A stretch of DNA of 64,000 nt from Pararhodobacter aggregans. Its GTDB lineage: Bacteria > Pseudomonadota > Alphaproteobacteria > Rhodobacterales > Rhodobacteraceae. Positions 8,156 to 16,435 of the stretch are shown here, one piece after another; within the stretch, counting starts at the first letter, position 1; every line of letters begins with the position of its first letter. The stretch lies in assembly GCF_003075525.1 (NCBI RefSeq), contig NZ_QDDR01000001.1:124001-188000 (forward strand), in the 5' to 3' direction. Under the pieces are notes generated by a model. The model searched no databases and was not told the origin of the DNA. It worked only from the letters and a program-made list of their open reading frames with translations. Made by a program: the position numbers and the translations under genes.

Positions 8156-9085
8156 TTACAGGAGGTCTGCGAATGGATCGCCTTTTTCGCCATCCCCGCG
8201 GCGACCTTTGTCCTCCCACTTCTCTTTAATGTATCTAGATGCGTATTCGATCTCGGGGAAAAGGACTTTGGGGTTGATGCCTATGTCGTCAAGTTGTCTT
8301 ATAACTTTTTCCTTATAATCAGATCTTATTTCTATGCGTGATAGCTCAAAGCTCTTTGCCTCCGCAGGGTTGGCATATTCAAGGAGGCCTGCGACAACGA
8401 ACGCTCCAGATTGAGCCAAAACTCTTCTATTACTTTTCTGTGGATGTACGAAGAAGTATTTTTTCAGATCAACTGGATTAACTCGTTCGGAAAAATACGG
8501 TTTCTCCGAACGAACAAAATTTATTAGCCTTCGGATCTCATTTGTTTTGTTGAACGTTGCCAGTCTGGCTGCCGGAGAGGCGGTGGATTTCTTTTCATCT
8601 TGTAGCCAGGCCCTGAGGCGGTTCCGCTCTTTGTCCTCTAGGCGGGCAAGATTACAAATCACGCTGACTGTGTCGCTATCAGCGCGCTTCACTCGGTCGT
8701 TCCTAAAGTCAAGAACATAAACGACACCGTTCTCTGATAGGTGCTCCTTGCTTGAGCAAGCGTAGAATAAAGCAATCAGTGGATTAATGGTGACATCGAG
8801 CAGTCTAGTTGGAAGTCCGTAATGCTGAGCGCGCACAAGCTTATTGAACATCGAGGTGTCGGATTGGAATTCAACCGGCGCCTCTTGAGTCAAATCAGCG
8901 ATAATATTCTGCTCTGCGTTTGCTCTTAGATCCCGCATTACAGTCGGCTTGATACCCCAAGACGCAGAAGCTTGCCCCCGGAAACACCTCAATTCGCCTG
9001 TAAGTGGTAAATCAAAAATACGCCTTAGAAACGACGGCACATCCGTCACGCTATTCTCGTACTCTACGACTCGTGGACGCCGCAT
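8156..9085 (-). CDS. FRG-domain protein, putative toxin or defence effector
   Basis: A 309-residue protein with an FRG domain: ELRCFRGQASASWGIKPTV holds the namesake FRGQ motif, followed by RAQHYGLPTRLLDVTINPLIALFYAC, the second conserved block. FRG domains occur in phage-defence and toxin contexts; the biochemical activity is unsettled. The start at 9085 overlaps the stop of a ribbon-helix-helix gene by one base (TAATG), so the pair is coupled like a toxin-antitoxin operon. The gene is clearly more AT-rich than its surroundings, a sign of recent acquisition. It could be an abortive-infection or superinfection-exclusion gene of the prophage. Confidence 0.75.
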   Translation of the reverse strand: MRRPRVVEYENSVTDVPSFLRRIFDLPLTGELRCFRGQASASWGIKPTVMRDLRANAEQNIIADLTQEAPVEFQSDTSMFNKLVRAQHYGLPTRLLDVTINPLIALFYACSSKEHLSENGVVYVLDFRNDRVKRADSDTVSVICNLARLEDKERNRLRAWLQDEKKSTASPAARLATFNKTNEIRRLINFVRSEKPYFSERVNPVDLKKYFFVHPQKSNRRVLAQSGAFVVAGLLEYANPAEAKSFELSRIEIRSDYKEKVIRQLDDIGINPKVLFPEIEYASRYIKEKWEDKGRRGDGEKGDPFADLL

Positions 9086-9396
9086 TATTGCCCCCGCTTC
9101 TCGATATCGTCCACGCGCCGTCGCAAGGCCTCCAATGCCTCCCACAGCTGTGTTGCATCAGTGGGTGATGCCGTGAGGTCGCGAACAGGGTTCGTCGGGT
9201 TCGCGTTAACGTCGTCTTGCATCTGAAAAGATGCCTGCAAGCGCAGCGAGATCTCGGAGTTTAAGCTTCTTCCTGACACCTGAGCTGCGGCTTCGAGAGC
9301 CGCTTTCAATTCAGGCTGAAGCCTCAAACCGAACGGCACGATGTTAGCGACGGGCTTCTTTGGGATGCGGATGGCCATGCCTGATAATGGCTTCAT
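9085..9396 (-). CDS. Arc-like ribbon-helix-helix protein, putative antitoxin or repressor
   Basis: A 103-residue protein with an Arc-type ribbon-helix-helix domain (PFGLRLQPELKAALEAAAQ, then SGRSLNSEISLRLQ) and a C-terminal coiled coil (LWEALEALRRRVDDIEKRGQ). The start was set at the ATG at 9396: a TTG at 9447 lies inside a well-formed minus-strand promoter, and an ATG at 9378 remains possible. It directly precedes the FRG gene with a one-base overlap, the order of antitoxin then toxin. It probably represses its own promoter; whether it neutralises the FRG protein is inference. Confidence 0.7.
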   Translation of the reverse strand: MKPLSGMAIRIPKKPVANIVPFGLRLQPELKAALEAAAQVSGRSLNSEISLRLQASFQMQDDVNANPTNPVRDLTASPTDATQLWEALEALRRRVDDIEKRGQ

Positions 9397-9461
9397 ATTG
9401 AGTCTTGACGCAATCGCTTCATTATGACTTGTTGTGTAGCTATTCAACTATTGGAGATGCT
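9397..9461. promoter_or_regulatory. divergent promoter region between two RHH genes
   Basis: Read on the minus strand, TTGAAT (9447-9442), a 17-base spacer and TAATGA (9424-9419) form a good sigma-70-type promoter for the RHH-FRG pair. On the plus strand the facing RHH gene has a GGAG ribosome site at 9453-9456; its own promoter is less clear (TTGACG at 9405-9410 lacks a well-spaced -10 box). Two DNA-binding proteins made from one short divergent region resemble a phage genetic switch. Confidence 0.55.
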
Positions 9462-9773
9462 ATGCCCACTGCAATCACCCCCTTCAGCTTGCGGATGCCC
9501 GAAGCAACACGCGCCTACCTCGCGGCCCGCGCTGCAACCCGCGACCGGTCCTTGAACAGCGAACTGAACGCTATCCTGCGGATCATGATGCAGGCCGAAC
9601 CTATTACCTTGTGCATGACCCATCGCCACGGGTTTCACCTGATAGGTGACAACACCGACCATGCCCGGTTTGGTGCGTTCACTTCGCGGGATGAAGCCTT
9701 GGCCGAGGCGAGGCGCTTGATTGCCTCAATGCCGCCCGGCGCGGCAGACCTGATCGATGAAGGAGCCGCCTAA
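9462..9773 (+). CDS. second Arc-like ribbon-helix-helix protein
   Basis: A 103-residue protein. The N-terminal TPFSLRMPEATRAYLAARAA and RDRSLNSELNAILR match the Arc-type ribbon-helix-helix domain and resemble the divergent RHH protein (shared F-x-L-R and S-L-N-S-E). The rest (HGFHLIGDNTDHARFGAFTS and a helical end) is not recognised. The start ATG at 9462 has GGAG six bases upstream; an earlier in-frame start would overlap the opposite promoter. It heads a run of small genes leading to the integrase, so it may regulate prophage integration or immunity. Confidence 0.7.
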   Translation: MPTAITPFSLRMPEATRAYLAARAATRDRSLNSELNAILRIMMQAEPITLCMTHRHGFHLIGDNTDHARFGAFTSRDEALAEARRLIASMPPGAADLIDEGAA

Positions 9774-10036
9774 TGGACGCCCTGCAAGAAATCGCCAGTC
9801 GCGCCGCACTGCGCTTCCACAATCGCGTGGAACGCACCGACGACGACCGGCGCGACATCCTCGGCCGCGCTTACGCTGAGCTTGCCGTCGCCATGCCTGA
9901 GGCAGGCACGGTAGAGCTGGCCCTTGCCTGCAACAGCCTGGCAGCGGCGTTTGCGCTCGCGCTGAACGGCCTCTATGCCAGCGGCGTCCCCGGTGGGGCC
10001 AATGGCCCGGCAACGCTTTTCCCTGCGGACGCATGA
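9773..10036 (+). CDS. hypothetical phage protein
   Basis: An 87-residue, mostly helical, Ala-rich protein (IASRAALRFHNRVERTDDDR, then LGRAYAELAVAMPEAG and ALACNSLAAAFALALNGLYA). It starts one base into the stop region of the RHH gene and ends in an ATGA overlap with the next gene, so it belongs to the same message. No motif or family was recognised. Its steady coupling to its neighbours argues that it is a real gene. Confidence 0.55.
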   Translation: MDALQEIASRAALRFHNRVERTDDDRRDILGRAYAELAVAMPEAGTVELALACNSLAAAFALALNGLYASGVPGGANGPATLFPADA

Positions 10037-10302
10037 CAATGGGCGGCACAATCCAGAAGCTGCCCCATCAGAGCCCGGCCAAGTCGGCCGGGTTTCTCAA
10101 TCGGGTTGGGCGAACCGCACCGAAGGCCCCGAAGGCATCCCTGCCGATGGTGGAGGTCAGGAAGGCATTCAAGCTCCTAGCGGGGCAGGGGAAATCCATC
10201 GCTGCAATCGAGGTATTGCCCGGCGGAGGGTTCCGGGTGATCGCCGCGGCGAAGGGTGAAGCAAAGAAGCCGCCAAACCCCTTTGACGAGGTGCTTGGAT
10301 GA
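10033..10302 (+). CDS. hypothetical integrase-adjacent phage protein
   Basis: An 89-residue basic protein. The second half, EVRKAFKLLAGQGKSIAAIE then VLPGGGFRVIAAAKGEAKK, looks like a small alpha-beta unit. It starts in an ATGA overlap (a second ATG two codons on is possible) and ends in an ATGA overlap with the integrase gene. Basic proteins in this position may be excision or recombination directionality factors, but no recognised Xis or MerR-type helix-turn-helix is visible, so the role is open. Confidence 0.55.
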   Translation: MTMGGTIQKLPHQSPAKSAGFLNRVGRTAPKAPKASLPMVEVRKAFKLLAGQGKSIAAIEVLPGGGFRVIAAAKGEAKKPPNPFDEVLG

Positions 10303-11342
10303 ACCGGTTCAAGCTCCCGAAGTACACGCGCCGCTACTGGGACCGGCAGGGGAAGGAGCGCATCTACTACCGGCGTGCGGGGCAGCCTCAAACCCCGTTG
10401 CGGGGGCCGCTGTTCTCCGAAGCGTTCTGGGATGATTACCAGAAGGCGGTGAAAGGTCAGAAGCCCAAGGCAAAGCCTAGTGCAGCCTCTGCACCGCCGG
10501 GCACCTTCAACAACCTGATCGCCCACTACTACAAGTCCACGGCCTTCACGAGTTTGGCTCCTAGCACCCGATCCACATATCGGGGCCAGATTGAGCAGTT
10601 TCGGAAGGATCACGGCGACAAGCCAGTGGCGGCCCTCCAAGCCAAGCATGTCGATGCGATCCTGGGCAAGCTGGCCGAGACCTCTACCGCGCAGGCCCAC
10701 AAGCTCCGCAAACGCCTGGGAACACTCATGCGTCTGGCCGTCAAATGGGAATACACAAAGGAGAACCCGATGCTGAACGCAGAGCGCGTCAAACACAAAA
10801 CCAAGGGCTATGAGACCTGGAGCGATGCCGATGTGGCCGCATTCCGTGAGCGCTGGCCGGAAGGCACCATGCAGCGCCTGGCTTTCGAGATCATGCTCTA
10901 CACTGGCTTGCGGCGCAGTGATGTAGTGCGCATGGAGCGTCGGCACATCAAGGGCGACTTCATTGTGATCAGGACCAAGAAGAGCCAGGAGCTTGTCGAA
11001 CTCAACATCCCGATCCACCAGGATTTCCGCGCGGTGCTGGATGGGATCACCCACAATCACCGTCACCTGATCATCACCCAGCTAGGCGAGCCGCGGTCGG
11101 AGAAGTCGTTCACGAACTGGATCATAGAGGCCGCTAAGGAGGCGGGCCTGCCGCCGCATCGGTCGCCTCACGGGCTGCGGAAAGCAGCGTGCCGCAGGCT
11201 GGCGGAAGCTGAATGCACGGCGCTGGAGATCATGTCGATCACCGGGCACACCAACATCAAAGAAATCGAAACCTACTGTGCTGCGGTGAACAAGAAGCGA
11301 TTGGCCGAGGCCGCTATCGCGAAGCTCAAGGGAGCTGCGTAG
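10299..11342 (+). CDS. int: tyrosine-type phage integrase
   Basis: A 347-residue site-specific recombinase. An N-terminal arm-binding part is followed by a core-binding SAM-like domain (about residues 70-155) and the catalytic domain with R205 (TGLRRSDVVRM), H291 and R294 (PHGLRK), H317 (TGHTNIKE) and the nucleophile Y326 (ETYCAAV). All key residues are present, so the enzyme looks active. It is transcribed toward a tRNA gene whose 3' end lies about 95 bases past the stop, the normal layout for integration into a tRNA. Confidence 0.95.
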   Translation: MNRFKLPKYTRRYWDRQGKERIYYRRAGQPQTPLRGPLFSEAFWDDYQKAVKGQKPKAKPSAASAPPGTFNNLIAHYYKSTAFTSLAPSTRSTYRGQIEQFRKDHGDKPVAALQAKHVDAILGKLAETSTAQAHKLRKRLGTLMRLAVKWEYTKENPMLNAERVKHKTKGYETWSDADVAAFRERWPEGTMQRLAFEIMLYTGLRRSDVVRMERRHIKGDFIVIRTKKSQELVELNIPIHQDFRAVLDGITHNHRHLIITQLGEPRSEKSFTNWIIEAAKEAGLPPHRSPHGLRKAACRRLAEAECTALEIMSITGHTNIKEIETYCAAVNKKRLAEAAIAKLKGAA

Positions 11343-11362
11343 AGCTTCCTAGACGAAGGCAA

Positions 11363-11391
11363 TTGGCTAACGCCGTTAGTGTGTTAGCCAA
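11363..11391 (+). other. perfect inverted repeat after the integrase gene
   Basis: TTGGCTAAC (11363-11371) and GTTAGCCAA (11383-11391) form a perfect nine-base stem around an 11-base loop. No T-run follows, so it is a weak terminator candidate. Its place between the integrase stop and the tRNA also suits an integrase or excisionase arm-binding site. Confidence 0.45.
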
Positions 11392-11435
11392 AGCACCCGC
11401 CAAGCCCATGAAAACAAAGGGCCGACGGATGGGTT

Positions 11436-11490
11436 TGGTAGGCCCGGAGGGACTCGAACCCCCAACCAAGGCGTTATGAGCGCCCTGCTC
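11436..11490 (-). other. probable prophage attachment site (3' part of the tRNA)
   Basis: Tyrosine integrases commonly recombine within the 3' half of a tRNA gene, restoring the tRNA from the phage copy. Here the tRNA 3' end points at the integrase gene, and everything to its left out to base 1 is phage-like. The core is therefore expected between the anticodon loop and the CCA end. The partner repeat would be at the far end of the prophage, outside the window, so the exact core cannot be drawn. Confidence 0.5.
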
Positions 11491-11511
11491 TGACCATTGA
11501 GCTACAGGCCC
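11436..11511 (-). tRNA. tRNA with CAT anticodon, probably tRNA-Ile2
   Basis: Read on the minus strand, a full 76-base cloverleaf with encoded CCA can be folded: acceptor arm GGGCCTG, D arm GCTC/GAGC, anticodon arm GGGCG-CTCATAA-CGCCT, T arm with TTCGAGT. The anticodon is CAT. Base pairs C4-G69 and C5-G68 match the known recognition features of tRNA-Ile2, whose C34 is converted to lysidine by TilS, and differ from E. coli elongator tRNA-Met, so Ile2 is favoured. The outermost pair is G1-U72, an unusual wobble. The 3' end faces the phage integrase. Confidence 0.9.
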
Positions 11512-11669
11512 GGCCGCGTCCTGATTAGCAGGGTGAGCGCCCGGGTCAAGAAGCCGCGCCAGCCCGGCTTGGCGCAACCGTGATCCGTCCGGGCGCCGAT
11601 CTGCTTGACCCCCCCGCCGCCCGCTTCCTAAAATGGCGCTTATTTCGTGAATTTTGGAACCGCCCCCTG

Positions 11670-13043
11670 ATGGTCATCGCCCGCGCCGCGATCCTTGTCG
11701 CCCTGACCCTCGGCAGCGGGGTGCGCGCCGATCAGGCGGGCGAGGCGGGCGTCGACCGGGTGCTCTACCGCTATACCGGCGATCCGGCGGGCGAGGCCTC
11801 GGGCGTGCTGGTCGATGGCGCGACCGGGCAGATCGCCCGGCTCCAGCATGCCGTGAACCTGGCCCTGCTGGCCTGCGGCGAGGAGGCCGGGATCGCGACG
11901 GACGGCATGTTCGGCCGCCAGACGCAAAGCGCGCTGGAACGTGTCGCCGCCTGCCCGCCGATCGCCGCCCGCCTGCCCGAGGGCTCGGAAGCCGCCCAAG
12001 GTGCGGTGACCGAGGCGCTGTGGTCCGTCCTGCTGCCCGCCCTGCCGCCGCCCGATGCGCGGATGCGGATGCGGGCGCTCCTGCTGGCGTTCGAGGGGAC
12101 CGACATCACCCGCGGCGCCGCCTGGAACTTCTGCCAGAACAACCGCGAGGTCTATGACGCCTCGACCATCGACCAGCCCTGTTTCACCAACGATCCGGCC
12201 TCGTATCTGACCTGGGGGCCGAACGGCGCCACCGCGGGCCATGGACACGAGATCCTGTCGATCCTGGCCCGGGTCGAGGCGCTGGACACCCGGCTGATCG
12301 ACAGCGCCTTCGGCGACGAGGCCGCGCCGGTGCGGCGGATGTTCGACCTGCGGTTCGGGAATGCCGAGGAGGGCGCCGAACCCGGCCAGGCCGACCGCTG
12401 GGGCCGCGACGGTGAACTCAGGCGTTACCTCTGCGGGGTCTATCTGGACCTGCCGCGGCGCGAAATCTGGTCGCAGGGTTTCGCCCGCCTCGGCCAGAAC
12501 CCCGCGGTGCAGGCGCTCTACGAGGCGGTCTACGAATCCGCCAGTTTCGACGGCGGCAAGATCCGCGTCTTCCTCAACGCCTGGCGCGACGCGGGGCTGG
12601 AGCCGACCGAGATCGACTTCGCCTTCTTCGCCGACCGCGCCGCCCATACAAGGGTGCGCAATGTCGAGGTCCGGCGCATCCTGCGCCGGGTGCTGGCGGC
12701 GCTGCCCGAGGGCGCGCTGCCCGCGCAGGTCCGGCGCGGCTATGCAAGGGTGGCACGGGTGACGAACGCCAGCCAGCGCTCGGCCCGGCTGGGCCGCGAC
12801 GTGGCCTATTACATCGACGCGCTGGAGGACCGCCTGACCCGGGCCGAGCACCACGCCTGGGAGGCCCGCGGCGCCCGCCGGGCCTCGGCGGTGGGGCTGA
12901 GCGACGCCCGCCCGGCGCCCGAGCTGCAGGTCGGGCCGCCCGATGGCTGGCGCGCCACCGGCCTCCGCCCCCTGACCGAGGCCGAGGCGGCGCTCTGCCC
13001 GGCGCCGGTGCTGAACCCGCGCCGCCCGCCCGCCCGCAGCTGA
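11670..13043 (+). CDS. exported protein with peptidoglycan-binding-like segment
   Basis: A 457-residue protein. The start at 11670 was chosen because it opens a clean signal peptide (MVIARAAILVALTLGSGVRA); the frame is open 90 bases further upstream without a sensible leader. Residues around DGMFGRQTQSALERV resemble a PG-binding-1 repeat. A central region (LLAFEGTDITRGAAWNFCQ, DQPCFTNDPASYLTWGPNG, TAGHGHEILSILARV) is suggestive of a lysozyme-like hydrolase core, but no family was identified. It is probably periplasmic and may act on the wall. It is the first chromosomal gene beyond the tRNA and stands alone. Confidence 0.7.
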   Translation: MVIARAAILVALTLGSGVRADQAGEAGVDRVLYRYTGDPAGEASGVLVDGATGQIARLQHAVNLALLACGEEAGIATDGMFGRQTQSALERVAACPPIAARLPEGSEAAQGAVTEALWSVLLPALPPPDARMRMRALLLAFEGTDITRGAAWNFCQNNREVYDASTIDQPCFTNDPASYLTWGPNGATAGHGHEILSILARVEALDTRLIDSAFGDEAAPVRRMFDLRFGNAEEGAEPGQADRWGRDGELRRYLCGVYLDLPRREIWSQGFARLGQNPAVQALYEAVYESASFDGGKIRVFLNAWRDAGLEPTEIDFAFFADRAAHTRVRNVEVRRILRRVLAALPEGALPAQVRRGYARVARVTNASQRSARLGRDVAYYIDALEDRLTRAEHHAWEARGARRASAVGLSDARPAPELQVGPPDGWRATGLRPLTEAEAALCPAPVLNPRRPPARS

Positions 13044-13046
13044 GCC

Positions 13047-13388
13047 TCAGCCCAGCGTGGCCTGCACCTTTTTCGGCAGCGCCCCCCGGACCAGCCGGTA
13101 GGAAGCGAGCAGCCGGTGGTGCAATTCCTCACGCGGGGCGTCGAGGGGCAGGGTGATCCAGCTGGCGTGGAAATAGCGCGCCCGGGTACCGATACCCGCC
13201 TCGATCAGCATCGCCGCCGTCTCGCGGCTGTCGGTCTTGACGCTGACCCCCGGCGTCACCGCGCCGATGGAGGCGAACATCTTGCCGCCGACTTTCCAGA
13301 CATCATGCCCGCCGCCCCAGGGGTCCGAGAGCGTGGCGCCCGGCAGGGCGGCACAGAAATCGTTCACGGGGGCGCGGTCATGGCTCAT
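13047..13388 (-). CDS. MmcQ/YjbR family protein
   Basis: A 113-residue protein of the MmcQ/YjbR family, which has a CyaY-like DNA-binding fold of unknown role. Typical parts are the opening FCAALPGATLSDPWGGGHDVW, the strand KMFASIGAVTPGVSVKTDS, and the C-terminal block YFHASWITLPLD followed by LLASYRLVRGALPKK. The start is the ATG at 13388; the long frame extending upstream to 14489 is a shadow of purM. It is convergent with the exported protein gene and divergent from purM. Confidence 0.82.
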   Translation of the reverse strand: MSHDRAPVNDFCAALPGATLSDPWGGGHDVWKVGGKMFASIGAVTPGVSVKTDSRETAAMLIEAGIGTRARYFHASWITLPLDAPREELHHRLLASYRLVRGALPKKVQATLG

Positions 13389-13490
13389 GGGGCGATGATG
13401 GCATTGTTTCGCGCCCGGGGAAACCTCAGCCGCATTGAAGACCGCACGCGGATAGGGTAACGCGGCGCCAAACCAGCGCGAGGGAACGCG

Positions 13491-14534
13491 ATGACCGGGA
13501 ACAAGGGACTCACCTACGCTCAGGCGGGTGTCGATATCGACGCCGGCAACGCGCTTGTCGACCGCATCAAACCGGCGGCGAAACGCACGTCGCGGCCGGG
13601 CACGATGTCGGGGCTGGGCGGGTTCGGCGCGCTCTTCGACCTCAAGGGTGCGGGCTACAACGACCCGATCCTGGTGGCGGCGACCGATGGCGTGGGCACC
13701 AAGCTCAGGATCGCCATCGACACCGGCAACGTGGACACGATCGGCATCGACCTCGTGGCGATGTGCGTCAACGATCTGGTCTGCCAGGGGGCCGAGCCGC
13801 TGTTCTTCCTCGATTACTTCGCGACCGGGAAGCTGGACGTGGATCAGGCGACCCGCATCATCGAGGGCATCGCCGAGGGCTGCGCCAAATCGGGCTGCGC
13901 GCTGATCGGCGGCGAAACGGCCGAGATGCCGGGCATGTATCACAAGGGCGATTTCGACCTCGCGGGCTTTGCCGTCGGCGCGATGGAGCGCGGCGAGGAT
14001 CTGCCGCAGGGTGTCGCCGAGGGGGACGTGCTGCTGGGGCTGGCCTCGGACGGGGTACATTCCAACGGCTATTCGCTGGTGCGCAAAGTGGTCGAGAAGG
14101 CGGGCCTGTCCTGGGACGATCCCTGCCCCTTCGAGGCGGGCACCGTGGGCGAGGTGCTGCTGGCGCCGACCCGGCTTTACGTCCGCCAGGCGCTGGGCGC
14201 GATCCAGGCGGGCGGCGTGCATGCGCTGGCCCATATCACCGGCGGCGGCCTGACCGAGAACCTGCCGCGCGTCCTGCCCGAGGGGCTGGGCGCCACCATC
14301 GACCTGGGTTCGTGGGAATTGCCGCCGGTCTTCCGCTGGCTGGCCGAGGTGGCCGAGCTGGACGAACCGGAACTGCTGAAGACCTTCAATTCGGGGATCG
14401 GCATGATCGCCGTGGTCGATCCGGCCAAGGCCGATGATCTGGAGGCGCTGCTGATCGGCGCGGGCGAGCAGGTCTTCCGGCTGGGCCATGTGATCCCCGG
14501 CGAGGGCGTCAGCTACTCCGGCGCCATCCTGTGA
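13491..14534 (+). CDS. purM: phosphoribosylformylglycinamidine cyclo-ligase (AIR synthetase)
   Basis: A 347-residue enzyme that closes the imidazole ring of purines, using ATP to make AIR from FGAM in the cytosol. Family marks are [20 protein letters not shown] at the start, [11 protein letters not shown], the ATP-binding [41 protein letters not shown] and a C-terminal [18 protein letters not shown]. The length is standard. It overlaps purN by four bases (GTGA), so the two purine genes form one coupled unit. Confidence 0.97.
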   Translation: MTGNKGLTYAQAGVDIDAGNALVDRIKPAAKRTSRPGTMSGLGGFGALFDLKGAGYNDPILVAATDGVGTKLRIAIDTGNVDTIGIDLVAMCVNDLVCQGAEPLFFLDYFATGKLDVDQATRIIEGIAEGCAKSGCALIGGETAEMPGMYHKGDFDLAGFAVGAMERGEDLPQGVAEGDVLLGLASDGVHSNGYSLVRKVVEKAGLSWDDPCPFEAGTVGEVLLAPTRLYVRQALGAIQAGGVHALAHITGGGLTENLPRVLPEGLGATIDLGSWELPPVFRWLAEVAELDEPELLKTFNSGIGMIAVVDPAKADDLEALLIGAGEQVFRLGHVIPGEGVSYSGAIL

Positions 14535-15118
14535 AACGCGTCGCGATCCTGATTTCGGGCGGCGGCTCGAACATGATCGCGCTGGCCCGTTCGATGGAGG
14601 GCGCGCATCCGGCGCGGCCGGTGCTGGTCCTGTCGAACGATCCTTCCGCCAAGGGGCTGGAACGCGCGGCGGCGATGGGCATTCCCGTGGCCGCCGTCGA
14701 TCACCGTCCGTTCAAGGGCGACCGCGCGGCCTTCGAGGCGGCGCTGGTCCAGCAACTCGACGCCGCGGCGCCGGATGTGATCTGTCTGGCGGGCTTCATG
14801 CGCATCCTGACCGCCGGTTTCACCGGGCGCTACGCGGGGCGGATGCTGAACATCCATCCCTCGCTTCTGCCGAAATACCCCGGCCTGCACACCCATCAGC
14901 GGGCGCTCGATGCGGGCGATGCCGAGGCTGGCTGCACGGTGCACGAGGTGACCTCGGTGTTGGATGACGGGCCGATCCTGGGGCAGGCGCGGGTCCCGGT
15001 GCTGCCGGGCGACGATGCCGGGAGCCTCGCCGCGCGGGTGCTGGTGCAGGAGCATGCGCTCTATCCCGCGGTGCTTGCGCGCTATGTCACCGGGGACCGG
15101 CGCCCGGTTCTGCTGTAA
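14531..15118 (+). CDS. purN: phosphoribosylglycinamide formyltransferase
   Basis: A 195-residue GART that formylates GAR with 10-formyl-tetrahydrofolate. The start is a GTG inside the purM stop. The phosphate loop is [14 protein letters not shown], and the catalytic block is [16 protein letters not shown] then [16 protein letters not shown], with the Asp in [16 protein letters not shown]. All three catalytic residues of the family (Asn, His, Asp) are present. The last 32 bases overlap the 3' end of the convergent MFS gene. Confidence 0.97.
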   Translation: MKRVAILISGGGSNMIALARSMEGAHPARPVLVLSNDPSAKGLERAAAMGIPVAAVDHRPFKGDRAAFEAALVQQLDAAAPDVICLAGFMRILTAGFTGRYAGRMLNIHPSLLPKYPGLHTHQRALDAGDAEAGCTVHEVTSVLDDGPILGQARVPVLPGDDAGSLAARVLVQEHALYPAVLARYVTGDRRPVLL

Positions 15119-16310
15119 CCCGCCAGGGCACCGCCGCCAGCAACAGCATCGACACCAGCGCCAGCGCCGCCGCCAGCCACAGCGTCGGGCCGGGGCCGAG
15201 CGTGGCCAGCGACCCGGCCATGGCGAAGGGCGAGATCGCGGCGACCAGCGAGCGCAGGCTGGCCAGTTTCCCCAGCCGCGCCGCATAGCCGGTGAGCCCG
15301 AACAGCGCCAGCGGCACCGTGCCCCGCACCATCGTCGCCAGCCCCTGACCGGCGCCGAACAGCACGGCAAAGACCGCGGCCGAGGCAAAGCCCACCGGCG
15401 CCAGCACCAGCACGACGATCGACACCGCCAGGCAGGCCATGGCGAAAAGCGCCGTGCTCATCGGGTGGCGGCGGCTCATGAAGACCATCTCCAGCACCCT
15501 TGCGCCGACCTGCGCCGGGCCCATCAGCGCCCCGGCGCTGACCGCCAGCCCCTGCGACAGGCCGACCGCCGCCATCACCGGCACCCATTGCGCGCTGAAG
15601 GCCGACATCATCGCCCAGCTGGAGGACAGCCCCAGCGCCAGCAGCACCATGGCCCGGCTTTGCAGGGCCTTCGGCAGGGGCGGGAAGGCGGGTTTCGAGG
15701 GGGCGGCGGCGGGGCCGCCCCGGTTCAGGCGGGGCAGCGACAGATGCAGCGGCAGGCACAGGCAGAGATGCAGCGCGGCGAAGGTCAGGAAACTGCCGCG
15801 CCAGCCGAGGTTTTCCGACAACAGCAGCGTCAGCGGCCAGAACACGGTCGAGGCGAAGCCGCCCAGCAGCGTGGTCAGCGTGATGGCCCGGCGGGCGCGG
15901 GTCTCGCCCACCGCTTGCGCCACGGCGGCGAAGGCCGCGTCATAGAGGACCAGCGGCGCCATCAACTCCATCAGGATCAGGGCGGCGCCGAGGCTCCAGG
16001 CCCCCTCGACGAAAGCCAGCAGCGCAAAGGCCAAGGCCACGGCGAGCGAGCCCACCGCCATCGCCCCGCGCGCGCCCCGTGCGTCGATCACCTTTCCGGC
16101 GATGGGCGCGGTGATGGCGCCGGTCAGCAGGCCCAGCGACAGGAGGCCGTAAGCCAGCGTCACGCTGATCCCCAGCTCGGCCGAGAGCGGCGCGACCAGC
16201 ACCCCGAAGGCGTAATAGATCGTGCCGAAGCCGACGATCTGGGTGATCCCCAGCGTCAGCACCGGGCGCAGCATGGCGGGCAGGGCGGGGGGCGCGGGCG
16301 GGTTCGTCAT
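15087..16310 (-). CDS. MFS transporter
   Basis: A 407-residue polytopic membrane protein of about twelve hydrophobic segments in two halves joined by a basic loop ([20 protein letters not shown]). The N-terminal half has [20 protein letters not shown] and a motif-A-like loop [17 protein letters not shown] between segments 2 and 3. The substrate is not evident; proteins with this opening often sit in the OFA/monocarboxylate-like part of the superfamily. The gene is convergent with purN, with overlapping 3' ends, and divergent from sucC. Confidence 0.8.
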   Translation of the reverse strand: MTNPPAPPALPAMLRPVLTLGITQIVGFGTIYYAFGVLVAPLSAELGISVTLAYGLLSLGLLTGAITAPIAGKVIDARGARGAMAVGSLAVALAFALLAFVEGAWSLGAALILMELMAPLVLYDAAFAAVAQAVGETRARRAITLTTLLGGFASTVFWPLTLLLSENLGWRGSFLTFAALHLCLCLPLHLSLPRLNRGGPAAAPSKPAFPPLPKALQSRAMVLLALGLSSSWAMMSAFSAQWVPVMAAVGLSQGLAVSAGALMGPAQVGARVLEMVFMSRRHPMSTALFAMACLAVSIVVLVLAPVGFASAAVFAVLFGAGQGLATMVRGTVPLALFGLTGYAARLGKLASLRSLVAAISPFAMAGSLATLGPGPTLWLAAALALVSMLLLAAVPWRVTAEPGAGPR

Positions 16311-16402
16311 CGGTTTTCACAGCCTGGTGCCGCCGGGCGGCCGAGTCTCAGCACGGGGTCTCAAGGCGGGGTCTCAAGACGGGGCGATCACGTCCCGGCC
16401 CG

Positions 16403-16435
16403 TTGTGATCACGCGATTTCAGGGCGTGATCACAA
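16403..16435. promoter_or_regulatory. perfect inverted repeat upstream of sucC, candidate operator
   Basis: TTGTGATCACGC (16403-16414) and GCGTGATCACAA (16424-16435) are exact inverted copies around a nine-base spacer. Each arm also holds the palindrome GTGATCAC, so the site could bind two dimers. A further partial copy, GCGATCACG, lies at 16384-16392. The element is about 110 bases before the sucC start, a good place for a transcription factor controlling the TCA-cycle operon. The regulator is unknown; a GntR- or CRP-type protein would suit the half-site. Confidence 0.55.

Noticed and set aside
9397-9447. Longer RHH protein from the TTG at 9447
   Set aside because: The TTG lies within the -35 box of a well-formed promoter for the same gene.
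11436-11511. Elongator tRNA-Met
   Set aside because: The anticodon is CAT, but the C4-G69 and C5-G68 pairs fit tRNA-Ile2 better than Met. The choice is not certain.
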